From the NCBI RefSeq assembly GCF_025264685.1, contig NZ_CP073721.1:6217501-6281500 (forward strand): a stretch of 64,000 nt of DNA, in the 5' to 3' direction. The notes below the pieces were generated by a model. It was given only the letters and a program-made list of their open reading frames with translations, had not been told where the DNA came from and ran no database searches. This document shows, one piece after another, positions 39,374-47,799 of the stretch. The DNA is from Dactylosporangium roseum. GTDB lineage: Bacteria; Actinomycetota; Actinomycetes; Mycobacteriales; Micromonosporaceae. Position 1 is the stretch's first letter; each line of letters starts with the position of its first letter. A program made the translations under genes and the position numbers.

Positions 39374-39555
39374 GCGCCGTCTACTGCGACCGGTGCGGAG
39401 AGCCGCTGGAGGGCGGCTCCCACACGGCGTGCGCGGCCGCCCGCACCCTGGAGCCGCCGCGGTTCTGCCCGCGGTGCCGCCGCCGGATGAAGGTGCAGGT
39501 GCTGCCGAGGGGCTGGTCCGCGGCCTGCGTGGAGCACGGCGTCCTCACCCGGTAG
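39370..39555 (+). CDS. bsaP: Biotin synthase auxiliary protein
   Basis: 61 residues from a GTG at 39370 overlapping the bioB stop. It has CDRCGEPLEGGSHTAC and a second pair CPRCRRRM, with a final Cys in SAACVEHG. This Cys-rich small protein directly after bioB matches the actinobacterial BsaP family, reported to be needed for BioB activity, probably through its own iron-sulfur or metal site. It overlaps the convergent monooxygenase gene by 11 bases. Confidence 0.85.
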   Translation: MSAVYCDRCGEPLEGGSHTACAAARTLEPPRFCPRCRRRMKVQVLPRGWSAACVEHGVLTR

Positions 39556-40705
39556 GGCCGGCCCACTCCGTCGCCGCGGCGGCGGCCTTGTCGAAGACGC
39601 CGGACCTGGCCCGGCCGAGACCGGCCAGGCGGCTCTTCGGCTGGAGCGCCGCGCCGGCCTTGCGCGACAGGACCAGCATGCGGGACACCCGGCCCCGGCG
39701 CCGCCGGTTGTACTCCTGGAGCGCCGGACCGAGCGGGCCGTTGACGAGCACCGCCTGGAGGGTCGCCACGTCCTCGAGGGCCAGGCAGGCGCCCTGCGCG
39801 AGGTGGTGCGGCATGGCGTGAGCGGCGTCGCCGACGAGGGCGTAGCCGCCCGGTCCGGCCGGCACGCCGAACGTCTCCGGCAGCGGCGCCAGCTCCCCCA
39901 CCGGCTCCTGCACGAGGTCGTCGGGCTCGGTCACGGCGAGCAACTGCGGCACGGGTGCGTGCCAGCCGGCGAACCAGCGCCGCAGGAGGGCGAGTTGCCC
40001 CGCCGTCGGCTCGGGCCGCAGCGCGCCGGGCACGGTCGCGACCCACGAGATCCCGCCCCGGGTGGAGCCGCCCTGCTCGCCCAGCGACGTGTAGACGAAC
40101 CGGTGGCCGGTGCCGAGGGTCTCGCCGTGCGGCGGCAGGTCGGGCGGAAGCTGCGGCGCGCGATACCACGGGATGACCGCACGCCAGGCGGCGAACCCGG
40201 CGCTGGCGAAGGTCGTGGCGGTGAGGAGGCGGCGGCGGACCGCGCTGTCGGCGCCGTCCGCGGCGACCACCAGGTCGGCCTCGAAGGTGACCCGGCCGTC
40301 GCCGACCGCGGGGCGCTCCCGGGTGACGCGGGCGCTCTGCACCTCGACACCGCCGCGGACGTCGACCTGGTCGCCGAGGCCGGCGATGAACGCGTCGTGC
40401 AGGTCCTCGCCGTGCACGACCACCGGCGGCGACTCGAGGCCGGCGGCGCCCGGCCGCACCAGCCACTGGCCGTCGGGGCGGCGGATGCCGGCCGGCGGGA
40501 TCGGTGTGGAGATGCTGTCGAGACCACCGGCGAGGCCGAGGGCGCGCAGGGCACGCACCCCGTTGGGCCACAGCACGAGCGCGGCACGGCTCGCGCGGAG
40601 CCGGTCGTCGCGCTCGAGCAGGGTGACCTTCCAGCCGGTCCGGGCGAGGGCACCGGCCGTGGCGAGCCCGGCGATGCCGGCGCCCACCACGACTGCGGTC
40701 CGCAT
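39545..40705 (-). CDS. FAD-dependent class A monooxygenase
   Basis: 386 residues from the ATG at 40705. FAD motifs: VVVGAGIAGLATAGALARTG (GxGxxG, residues 4-23), DLVVAADGADSAVRRRLL (DG motif, about 143-160) and GYALVGDAAHAMPHHLAQGA (about 283-302). This is the PHBH-fold flavoprotein hydroxylase family acting on aromatic or other organic substrates; the substrate here is unknown. Its start overlaps the lgt stop (TGATG), so the two are co-transcribed, though no functional link is evident. Confidence 0.9.
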   Translation of the reverse strand: MRTAVVVGAGIAGLATAGALARTGWKVTLLERDDRLRASRAALVLWPNGVRALRALGLAGGLDSISTPIPPAGIRRPDGQWLVRPGAAGLESPPVVVHGEDLHDAFIAGLGDQVDVRGGVEVQSARVTRERPAVGDGRVTFEADLVVAADGADSAVRRRLLTATTFASAGFAAWRAVIPWYRAPQLPPDLPPHGETLGTGHRFVYTSLGEQGGSTRGGISWVATVPGALRPEPTAGQLALLRRWFAGWHAPVPQLLAVTEPDDLVQEPVGELAPLPETFGVPAGPGGYALVGDAAHAMPHHLAQGACLALEDVATLQAVLVNGPLGPALQEYNRRRRGRVSRMLVLSRKAGAALQPKSRLAGLGRARSGVFDKAAAAATEWAGPTG

Positions 40706-41715
40706 CAGGCCTTACCGCTGGCGCTCGGCGAGTCCTCTTCCGTCTTCTTCTCCTCGGGCGCCTCCTCCGGCTTCTCCTCCGGGGCGGCGGCCGGCTCCTC
40801 GGTCGCGGCGGTCTCGTCGGCCGGCGGGGCCTCATCCGGGGTGACGACCGTGATGCGGCCCTGCTCGTCGTACGTCACCCGCTCCTGCGGGCCCTGGACG
40901 CGCAGGAAGTACACGAGCGCGGCGGCGAACACGATGATCGACGTCCAGTTGTTGAGGCGCATGCCCAGGATGTGCTGCGCGTCGTCGATCCGCAGCAGTT
41001 CGACCCAGAAGCGGCCGACGGTGTAGAGCATGACGTAGAGCGCGAAGGCCCGGCCTCGCCCGAACCGGTACTTGCGGTCGAGCAGCCACACGGCGAGCGC
41101 GACGCCGAGGCACCACAGCGACTCGTAGAGGAACGTCGGGTGGAAGACGCCCAGGACGATCGGCTCGCCGGCCACCTCCTGCGCCTGGCCGGCACGGGCG
41201 TCCCAGTTGTAGACCTCGAGGCCCCACGGCAGGCTGGTCTCCTTGCCGTAGAGCTCGTTGTTGAACCAGTTGCCCCAGCGGCCGATCGCCTGCGCGACGG
41301 GCAGGCCGACGGCGAGGGTGTCGGCCGCCATCGCGAACGGCAGGTTGAGGCGCCGGCACGCGAAGTAGGCGCCGAGGGCACCACCGGCGATGCCGCCCCA
41401 GATGCCGAGACCACCCTCCCAGATCTTGAACGCCCGGATCAGCGATCCACCCTCACCGAAATACGCGTCCGGGGAGGTGATCACGTGATAGAGCCGGGCG
41501 CCGATGATGCCGGCCGGCACCGCCCAGACGGCGATGTCGAGGACCACCCACGGTGGCGCGCCGCGCGAGCGCATGCGGCGATCGGCGATGAAGCACGCGG
41601 CGATGATGCCGAGCACGATGCACAGCGCATAGGCGCGCAAGGGGATCGGACCGATGTCCCAGACACCACGGGTCGGGCTGGGAATCTCGGCCAGCGGGAG
41701 AAGGGCAGCATCCAC
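40705..41715 (-). CDS. lgt: Prolipoprotein diacylglyceryl transferase
   Basis: 336 residues from the ATG at 41715. About seven membrane helices are visible. Conserved Lgt elements include PIPLRAYALCIVLGI, GARLYHVITSP, IWEGGLGIWGGIAGGALGAY and the signature AQAIGRWGNWFNNELYG, then HPTFLYESLWCL. The last 60 residues are a Glu/Pro/Ala-rich cytoplasmic tail, as in other actinobacterial Lgts. It moves diacylglycerol to the lipobox cysteine of lipoproteins such as those at 2164 and 33279. The position near trpCBA is conserved in actinobacteria. Confidence 0.96.
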   Translation of the reverse strand: MDAALLPLAEIPSPTRGVWDIGPIPLRAYALCIVLGIIAACFIADRRMRSRGAPPWVVLDIAVWAVPAGIIGARLYHVITSPDAYFGEGGSLIRAFKIWEGGLGIWGGIAGGALGAYFACRRLNLPFAMAADTLAVGLPVAQAIGRWGNWFNNELYGKETSLPWGLEVYNWDARAGQAQEVAGEPIVLGVFHPTFLYESLWCLGVALAVWLLDRKYRFGRGRAFALYVMLYTVGRFWVELLRIDDAQHILGMRLNNWTSIIVFAAALVYFLRVQGPQERVTYDEQGRITVVTPDEAPPADETAATEEPAAAPEEKPEEAPEEKKTEEDSPSASGKA

Positions 41716-41877
41716 GGGTGCACACGCTACCGCCGTTCCGGCCGGACGTGATGCCCAGCCCTCCCCGATTTGGACCGATCTTCGCCGGAGGGTGCCATTC
41801 CGCCGGCCTCCTGACCGGCCCAGATCACCAAAAGCGAAGCTCTCGCGACGGTCCGCACAGAAGCCTAGAGTGCGGTT

Positions 41878-42366
41878 ATGAGCTACTCAGAGTTGAGTAA
41901 CGGCAGCAAGGTGACGTCAGCGGTCGCCGCGGTCATCGAGGACGCGGCCGGCCGCGTGTTGTTGTGCCAGCAGGCCGGCGGCCACCGGTTGTGGGGCCTG
42001 CCCGGCGGCAGGGTCCGGGCGGCGGAGAGCCCGGTGCACGCGGTCATCCGCGACATCCGCGAGGAGACCGGCATGGAGACCGAGATCGTCGAGATCATCG
42101 GGATGTACCAGGTGACCGGCGATGGCTGCGGCGAGGCGACGCCCGACCTGTTCGTCCACGTGTTCCGCGGCCGCCTGGACGGCGGCGGTCCGGCGCTCAA
42201 CGCACCCGGCCGGATCAGCCGCCTGGCGTGGCACGACCCGGACGCGCTGCCCCAGCCGCTGACCGCCACGACGCGGACCGCGATCGCGGACGCTTCGGCC
42301 GGCCGGACCGGCATGATCCGCCAGATCGAACGCGACAAGGAACCCGAGGTCGCCGACGCCGCCTAA
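41878..42366 (+). CDS. NUDIX hydrolase
   Basis: 162 residues from the ATG at 41878. The NUDIX box is in GGRVRAAESPVHAVIRDIRE followed by ETG (about residues 43-65). It has no evident specificity motif; size and sequence suit small MutT-like or ADP-ribose-type enzymes. TAGAGT lies 10 bases upstream of the start and could be a -10 box, giving an almost leaderless transcript. It ends just before a long hairpin. Confidence 0.88.
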   Translation: MSYSELSNGSKVTSAVAAVIEDAAGRVLLCQQAGGHRLWGLPGGRVRAAESPVHAVIRDIREETGMETEIVEIIGMYQVTGDGCGEATPDLFVHVFRGRLDGGGPALNAPGRISRLAWHDPDALPQPLTATTRTAIADASAGRTGMIRQIERDKEPEVADAA

Positions 42367-42370
42367 AAAG

Positions 42371-42451
42371 CGCGTTGATCTTGCAGTTGTGGTGCCGACG
42401 AACCCGGACATCCAGGGAGTGTCGCGGCACCACAACTGCAAGATCAACGCG
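42371..42451. terminator. Long perfect hairpin between convergent genes
   Basis: A 27-bp perfect inverted repeat (42371-42397 with 42425-42451; arms begin CGCGTTGATCTTGCAG and end GCAAGATCAACGCG) with a 27-base loop. It can serve as a two-way terminator between the NUDIX and PQQ-like genes, and the stop codon of the latter (42444-42446) lies in its right arm. The long stem and A-rich left edge (TAAAAAG) also suit a small transposable or dispersed hairpin element. Confidence 0.75.
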
Positions 42452-43712
42452 GGTCTGGCGCGAGGGCGAACAGGCGCTCCAGCGCGGCGAAGTAGACGTG
42501 GTCGCCGGAGAGCAGCAGCGGCTCGGCGCCGTGCAGAGCGCTGAAGTCCAGGTCGAGCCGCGTCACGAGCGCGCCGGTGCGCGTGTCGGCGGCGACGAGC
42601 TCGGTGCGGTGCCGCGGATCGCCGTCGCGGACATCGAAGTGGTACGCCATGAGGTACACGACGCCGCCGCCGTTCACCGGCGCCCAGTAGCTCGTGCTGG
42701 TCTCCCACCCGAGCCCGTAGCCGGACCGCCACCGGACGGTGCCGTCGGCGACCCCGAACGCGGCCAGGTCCCCCGTGCCGCCGACCACGAAGAGCGCCTC
42801 GTCGGACACGGTGGCGCGGGACGGGCGCTCCACCGTGGTCGTATCGCACCAGCGCTGCGTACCGTCGGTGACGGAGTAGGCGCAGACGCCCGCCGGCCCG
42901 AGGGTGTACACGGTGCCGGACCGCGCGACGAGCTCCGCCCCGCCGGTCGTCCGCTGCCAGGCGAGCGCGCCGGTGGCCACGTCGAAGGCGAGCAGCGCCG
43001 GGCCGTCCTCGACGGCCTGGAGGACCAGGCCGCCGTCGAGGACCGGCGGGTGGTAGCCGGGCTCGCCGCCGAGCGGCGCGGTCCAGACCTGGACACCGTC
43101 GGTCAGGCGGTGGGCGCTCAGCGTCGCCCCCGCGCTGCGCACGACGAGGCCGCCGCCGATCGTGAAACCGCCGGACACCGCGTCGGCGAGGACGAGTTCC
43201 CAGCGGGTCTCTCCGCTCGAGGTGTACGCGCTGAGGTGGCGCCCGGCGGGCACTGCGCCGTACCCCGGGGCGTCGAACGGTACGATGTCCGCCGACTCGA
43301 CGATCACCGTCCCGTCGACGACGGCGAGCTGGCCGAAGCGCCGCCCCGGGACGTCGACGATCGCGCCGAGGTCATGCCCGGTGATCGCGTCGTAGCGGCG
43401 GATCTGGCCGGTGGGGCCGCCGGAGGAGCGGAACAGGGTTCCGTCGACGACGACCGCACCGCCGATCTGCTCGTCCGCCCGGGTCGCCGGCGCGGTCCAC
43501 CGCCGCTCGAGACGGGTGGCCGCGGCGGCGTCGAGGTCACGGGTGACCGGCTGGTGGCCCGACCGTCCGGGGTCGCCGCCGTCCTGCCGCCAGCTCGCGT
43601 CGGCCGTGGCCGTCCGCACCGATCCCACGGGCGACGGCGCCGGTGGTGCCGCCGCCTGCGGGACGATGCCGACGAGGAGCACCGGAAGTACCAAATGGGA
43701 AAAACGCCGCAC
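42444..43712 (-). CDS. Exported PQQ-like beta-propeller protein
   Basis: 422 residues. A signal peptide is apparent at residues 1-24 (RRFSHLVLPVLLVGIVPQAA). The rest consists of PQQ-enzyme-type beta-propeller blades: GGAVVVDGTLFRSSGGPTG, HRLTDGVQVWTAPLGG, FDVATGALAWQRTTGGAEL, GVADGTVRWRSGYGLGWETS. No catalytic dehydrogenase residues are recognisable, so it is probably a binding or scaffold protein outside the membrane. A start at 43712 leaves 33 bases to the trpA stop, on the same strand. Confidence 0.83.
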   Translation of the reverse strand: MRRFSHLVLPVLLVGIVPQAAAPPAPSPVGSVRTATADASWRQDGGDPGRSGHQPVTRDLDAAAATRLERRWTAPATRADEQIGGAVVVDGTLFRSSGGPTGQIRRYDAITGHDLGAIVDVPGRRFGQLAVVDGTVIVESADIVPFDAPGYGAVPAGRHLSAYTSSGETRWELVLADAVSGGFTIGGGLVVRSAGATLSAHRLTDGVQVWTAPLGGEPGYHPPVLDGGLVLQAVEDGPALLAFDVATGALAWQRTTGGAELVARSGTVYTLGPAGVCAYSVTDGTQRWCDTTTVERPSRATVSDEALFVVGGTGDLAAFGVADGTVRWRSGYGLGWETSTSYWAPVNGGGVVYLMAYHFDVRDGDPRHRTELVAADTRTGALVTRLDLDFSALHGAEPLLLSGDHVYFAALERLFALAPDPR

Positions 43713-43745
43713 GGGGACTCAACGAGGCCGCCGCGACGGGGTGAC

Positions 43746-44540
43746 TCAGCGGCGGCGCACACCTTCGGCGAGGTCGGCGCTGAGTGCAGCCACCGCCGCG
43801 ATGCCGTCGGCCCGCGTCGGCGCGTCCAGGAGGCACCGGACCAGCGCGCTGCCGACGATGACGCCGTCGGCGAAGGCGCCGACCTCGGCGGCCTGGTCGC
43901 CGGTGGAGACGCCCAACCCGACGGCGACCGGCTGGTCGGAGACCCGGCGGACGCGCTCGACGAGGGCGGGCGCGGCGCTGCTGGTGCGGCTGCGCGCACC
44001 GGTGACGCCCATGACGCTGGTGGCGTAGACGAAGCCGCGGCAGCTAGCGGTGGTCATGGCGATGCGCGCGTCGGTCGAGGACGGCGAGACCAGGAACACG
44101 CGGTCGAGGTCGTGCGCGTCGGAGGCCGCGAGCCACGGCCCGGCCTCGTCGGGGATGAGATCCGGGGTGATCAGCCCGGCACCACCGGCCGCGGCCAGGT
44201 CGCGGGCGAAGCGGTCGACGCCGTAGCGCTCGACCGGGTTCCAGTAGGTCATGGTGAGGATCGGCGCACCGGTCGCGGCGACCGCCTCGACGGTGCGCAG
44301 CCCGTCGGCGACGCGGAACCCGCCGCGCAGCGCGGCCTCGGTGGCCCGCTGGATCACGGGGCCGTCCATCACCGGGTCGGAATACGGCAGGCCGACCTCG
44401 ACAATGTCCACGCCGTTGTCGATCATCGCCTTGATCGCGTCGATCGCACCGTCGACCGTCGGGAACCCGGCGGGCAGGTAGCCGACCAGCGCGCTGCGGC
44501 CCTCGGCGCGGGCCTTCTCGAACGCCGTCCTTACGCTCAT
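43746..44540 (-). CDS. trpA: Tryptophan synthase alpha subunit
   Basis: 264 residues from the ATG at 44540, overlapping the trpB stop (ATGA). The TIM-barrel signatures are ALVGYLPAGFPTVDGAIDAI, the catalytic-Glu loop GVDIVEVGLPYSDPVMDGPV, ATEAALRGGFRVADGLRTVE, TPDLIPDEAGPWLAASDAHD and SVMGVTGAR. The enzyme cleaves indole-3-glycerol phosphate and channels indole to TrpB. Confidence 0.97.
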   Translation of the reverse strand: MSVRTAFEKARAEGRSALVGYLPAGFPTVDGAIDAIKAMIDNGVDIVEVGLPYSDPVMDGPVIQRATEAALRGGFRVADGLRTVEAVAATGAPILTMTYWNPVERYGVDRFARDLAAAGGAGLITPDLIPDEAGPWLAASDAHDLDRVFLVSPSSTDARIAMTTASCRGFVYATSVMGVTGARSRTSSAAPALVERVRRVSDQPVAVGLGVSTGDQAAEVGAFADGVIVGSALVRCLLDAPTRADGIAAVAALSADLAEGVRRR

Positions 44541-45754
44541 ACGCTGAACCATTCGCGCGCGGTGTCCATGTCCTTGTCGCCCCGGCCGGAGAGGCAGATG
44601 ACGACGAGCGGCTCGCGGCCGAGCTCGGCGGCGAGCTTCGGGATCACCCGCAGCCCGCCCGCGACCGCGTGCGCGCTCTCGATCGCCGGGATGATGCCCT
44701 CGAGCCGGCAGAGCAGCTTGAACGCGTCCATCGCCTCGGCGTCGGTCACGGGCTCGTAGGTCGCCCGGCCGGTGTCGTGCAGGTAGGCGTGCTCGGGGCC
44801 GACGGCCGGGTAGTCGAGGCCGGCCGAGATCGAGTGCGACTCGACGGTCTGGCCGTCCTCGTCCTGGAGCAGGTACGTGCGGGCACCGTGCAACACGCCG
44901 GTCGCACCGCCGGTGATGCTCGCGGCGTGGCGGCCGGTCTCGACACCGTCGCCGCCGGCCTCGAAGCCGTAGAGCCGGACGCCCCCGTCGGGCACGAACG
45001 CGTGGAACGCGCCGATCGCGTTGGAGCCGCCGCCCACGCAGGCGGCGACCGCGTCGGGCAGGCGGCCGGCCTGGGCGAGGATCTGCCGGCGGGCCTCGAC
45101 GCTGATGCCGCTGACGAAGTCGCGGACCATCGCCGGGAACGGGTGCGGGCCCGCGGCGGTGCCGAGCAGGTAGTGGGTGGTGTCGACGTTGGTCACCCAG
45201 TCGCGCAGCGCCTCGTTGATCGCGTCCTTGAGCGTCCGGGAGCCGGTGGTGACGGGCACGACGGTGGCGCCGAGCATGCGCATGCGGGCGACGTTGAGCG
45301 CCTGCCGCCGGGTGTCCTCCTCGCCCATGTAGACGACACACTCGAGGTCGAGCAGCGCGCAGGCGGTGGCGCTGGCGACGCCGTGCTGGCCGGCGCCGGT
45401 CTCGGCGATCACCCGGGACTTGCCCATGCGCTTGGTGAGCAGCGCCTGCCCGAGGACATTGCGGACCTTGTGGGCACCGGTGTGGTTGAGGTCCTCGCGC
45501 TTGAGGAAGATTTGCGCTCCGGCGCGGGCGGAGAGCCGGTCGGCGCGGTAGAGCGGGCTGGGCGTGTTGGCGTAGTCGCGCAGCAGCCGGCCGAACTCGG
45601 CCTGGAACGCCTCGTCGGCCTGGGCGTGCCGATAGGCGGCGTCGAGCCCGTCGAGCGCCGCGACGAGGGCCTCGGGGACGAACCGGCCGCCGTAGGTGCC
45701 GAAGTGCCCGGAGTGGTCGGGCAGCAGGCCGGCGGCGGACAGGAACGCATTCAT
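44537..45754 (-). CDS. trpB: Tryptophan synthase beta subunit
   Basis: 405 residues from the ATG at 45754. The PLP lysine is in REDLNHTGAHKVRNVLGQAL (about residues 91-110); ETGAGQHGVASATACALL and GGGSNAIGAFHAFV (PLP phosphate loop) are diagnostic. It condenses indole with serine. Stop and start overlap trpA and trpC respectively (ATGA at both), so trpC-trpB-trpA is one coupled operon. Confidence 0.97.
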   Translation of the reverse strand: MNAFLSAAGLLPDHSGHFGTYGGRFVPEALVAALDGLDAAYRHAQADEAFQAEFGRLLRDYANTPSPLYRADRLSARAGAQIFLKREDLNHTGAHKVRNVLGQALLTKRMGKSRVIAETGAGQHGVASATACALLDLECVVYMGEEDTRRQALNVARMRMLGATVVPVTTGSRTLKDAINEALRDWVTNVDTTHYLLGTAAGPHPFPAMVRDFVSGISVEARRQILAQAGRLPDAVAACVGGGSNAIGAFHAFVPDGGVRLYGFEAGGDGVETGRHAASITGGATGVLHGARTYLLQDEDGQTVESHSISAGLDYPAVGPEHAYLHDTGRATYEPVTDAEAMDAFKLLCRLEGIIPAIESAHAVAGGLRVIPKLAAELGREPLVVICLSGRGDKDMDTAREWFSV

Positions 45755-46602
45755 CGTGCGGTCCTCGGCGTGGCCGGGTGGCTGCCGGCGGTCACGAGCT
45801 CGGCCACGGCCTCGCGGGGGCTCTTCTGGGTGACAAGACCCTCGCCCACCAGTACCGCATCGGCACCGGCGGATGCGTAGCGGATCAGGTCGTGCGGCCC
45901 GCGGACGCCGGACTCGGCGATCTTCACGACCTCGGCCGGCAGGCCGGGCGCGATGCGCTCGAACACGGTGCGGTCCACCTCCAGCGTGCGCAGATTGCGC
46001 GCGTTGACGCCGATGACCCGGGCGCCCGCCTCCAGCGCGCGGTCGGTCTCCTCCTCGTCGTGCACCTCGACGAGCGCCGTCATGCCGAGACTCTCGATGC
46101 GGTCGAGCAGGCCGGACAACGCGTTCTGGTCGAGCGCGGCGACGATCAGCAGGACGAGGTCGGCGCCGAACGCCCGGGACTCGTGCACCTGGTAGGACGA
46201 GACCACGAAGTCCTTGCGGAGCAGTGGCACGTCGACGGCCGCGCGGACGGCGGCGAGGTCGTCGAGGCTGCCGCCGAACCAGCGGCCCTCGGTGAGCACG
46301 CTGACGCAGCGGGCACCGCCGGCGGCGTACTCCTTGGCGAGCTCCGCGGGATCCGGGATCTCGGCCAACTGCCCCTTGGACGGCGAGGCGCGCTTGACCT
46401 CGGCGATCACCCCGACGCCGGGTGCGCGGAGTTTGGCGTAGGCGTCCATCGGCGGCGGCGCTTGCGCGGCTCGCTGCTTGATCTCTTCCAGGGGCACCTG
46501 TGCCTCGCGGACGGCCAGGTCCTCACGCACGCCGGCGAGGATCTCGTCGAGCACACGGCCGCTCTCCGCGTTGATCAAGGAGCTCCCCTCTCCGGTGGTC
46601 AT
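45751..46602 (-). CDS. trpC: Indole-3-glycerol phosphate synthase
   Basis: 283 residues if the ATG at 46602 is used; the frame is open to 46662, but no ribosome site favours that start, and TAGCAT a few bases upstream of 46602 could be a -10 box for a leaderless mRNA. Family motifs: GVIAEVKRASPSKGQLAEIP (catalytic lysine and the ExKxxSPS block), SVLTEGRWFGGSLDDL, PLLRKDF, VGVNARNLRTLEV-type loop and IAESGVRGP, VLVGEGLV. It forms the indole ring from CdRP. Confidence 0.95.
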   Translation of the reverse strand: MTTGEGSSLINAESGRVLDEILAGVREDLAVREAQVPLEEIKQRAAQAPPPMDAYAKLRAPGVGVIAEVKRASPSKGQLAEIPDPAELAKEYAAGGARCVSVLTEGRWFGGSLDDLAAVRAAVDVPLLRKDFVVSSYQVHESRAFGADLVLLIVAALDQNALSGLLDRIESLGMTALVEVHDEEETDRALEAGARVIGVNARNLRTLEVDRTVFERIAPGLPAEVVKIAESGVRGPHDLIRYASAGADAVLVGEGLVTQKSPREAVAELVTAGSHPATPRTAR

Positions 46603-46728
46603 GCGACCGATGCTAGGAGGCCCCCGGTCAGCGGACGGTCGCGGGGGTATGGCCGACGTCACCTGATGGGCTAGGGCATAATGCGTCGCCGCCGGGTTTT
46701 GTCGTACCCCGTATCTACGGTGACGGAC

Positions 46729-47799
46729 ATGAGCGTTTCGGCGTGCAACGCATTGACGGCGCGGTGGGCCGCCTCGGCACCGGCACCGGTCTTCGCCGCG
46801 GCCGGCGTCTATCCGCTGCTCGCCCTGCTGGCGTCGGTCGCCGACGGGCCGGCCCGCGCCGAGCTCCTCCGGGTGGCGCCCACGCCGCTGGCGCTCCCGG
46901 TGCGCGGCGCACTCGGCATCTGGACGCGCGACCGCGTCCCGCTGACGCTGGAGTGGGCGTCACGCTCCGATCCGCGGCTCACCGGCGACCCGTCCGTCGA
47001 CGGGCCGCTCCTCGACGCGTGGGCGGCCACCCACACGGGCGGGCTGGTCCCGGCGATGCCGGTGACGGTCGGCCCCGACACCGGCCTCGTCCTGGCCTCC
47101 GCGCTGGCCGTGGTCACCGACTGGCCCCAGCCGTTCAGCGGCGGGGTCATGCGCCCGCTGAGCGGCCCGTGGGCGGGCCGGCGGCTCGCGTCGCTGCACC
47201 GGCGCACCACCGAGCTGGACGCCCTGCGGGTCGTGGCCGGGCCGCTCACGCTCCTCACCGTGGCCGGCTCCGGCGACATCGACGTCGTGCTGTGCACCGG
47301 CGACGGCACCCCCGGCAGCGTCCTGTCCGCGGCCGTCGGGGCGCCGGCCGTCGCCGGGCCGGAGCGCAGCGCGGGCCACGTGACCGGCCCCGGCGTCGTG
47401 GCGGCCGAGGTCGACGCAGACGACGACGTGCCAGAGCTGGTCGTCAAGGTGCCCCGGTTCACCGCCTCGGCCACGCACGACCTGCTCGCGACGCCCGACG
47501 TGTTCGGGCTGGCCGCGGCGGCCACGGTCGGCACGTTCCCCGGCATCAGCCCGGTGGACCTGCGGGTCGGGGCGGCCCGCCAGCAGGCGGTGGCCGCGTT
47601 CAGCGCGGAGGGCTTCCGCGCCGCGGCGGTGACCGCGACGGCGCTGGTGCCGGTGGCGTTCCGCCCGCCGCGGGCTCGCAAGCTGCGGCTGACGGTGACG
47701 TTCGACCGGCCGTTCGGCTACCTGGCCGTGCACCGCCCGACCGGCCTGGTCCTGGTCGCCGGCTGGATCACCGATCCCGAGCCGGCCCGGGCACGCTAG
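46729..47799 (+). CDS. Serpin-family protein
   Basis: 356 residues from the ATG at 46729; a GTG at 46720 is an alternative. The start (ALTARWAASAPAPVFAAAGV then YPLLALLASVADGPARAELL) and the end (VTFDRPFGYLAVHRPTGLVL, then VAGWITDP) follow the serpin pattern. Before the last block, FSAEGFRAAAVTATALVP resembles the short-residue hinge that permits loop insertion in inhibitory serpins. No signal peptide is evident. Bacterial serpins inhibit serine or cysteine proteases; the target is unknown. The gene sits convergently inside the trp region and overlaps the next stop by 3-4 bases. Confidence 0.75.
   Translation: MSVSACNALTARWAASAPAPVFAAAGVYPLLALLASVADGPARAELLRVAPTPLALPVRGALGIWTRDRVPLTLEWASRSDPRLTGDPSVDGPLLDAWAATHTGGLVPAMPVTVGPDTGLVLASALAVVTDWPQPFSGGVMRPLSGPWAGRRLASLHRRTTELDALRVVAGPLTLLTVAGSGDIDVVLCTGDGTPGSVLSAAVGAPAVAGPERSAGHVTGPGVVAAEVDADDDVPELVVKVPRFTASATHDLLATPDVFGLAAAATVGTFPGISPVDLRVGAARQQAVAAFSAEGFRAAAVTATALVPVAFRPPRARKLRLTVTFDRPFGYLAVHRPTGLVLVAGWITDPEPARAR

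Noticed and set aside
41964..44759. A 931-codon plus-strand open frame
   Set aside because: It runs in the wrong frame through the NUDIX gene and antisense to the PQQ-like and trpA genes; no protein-like segments.
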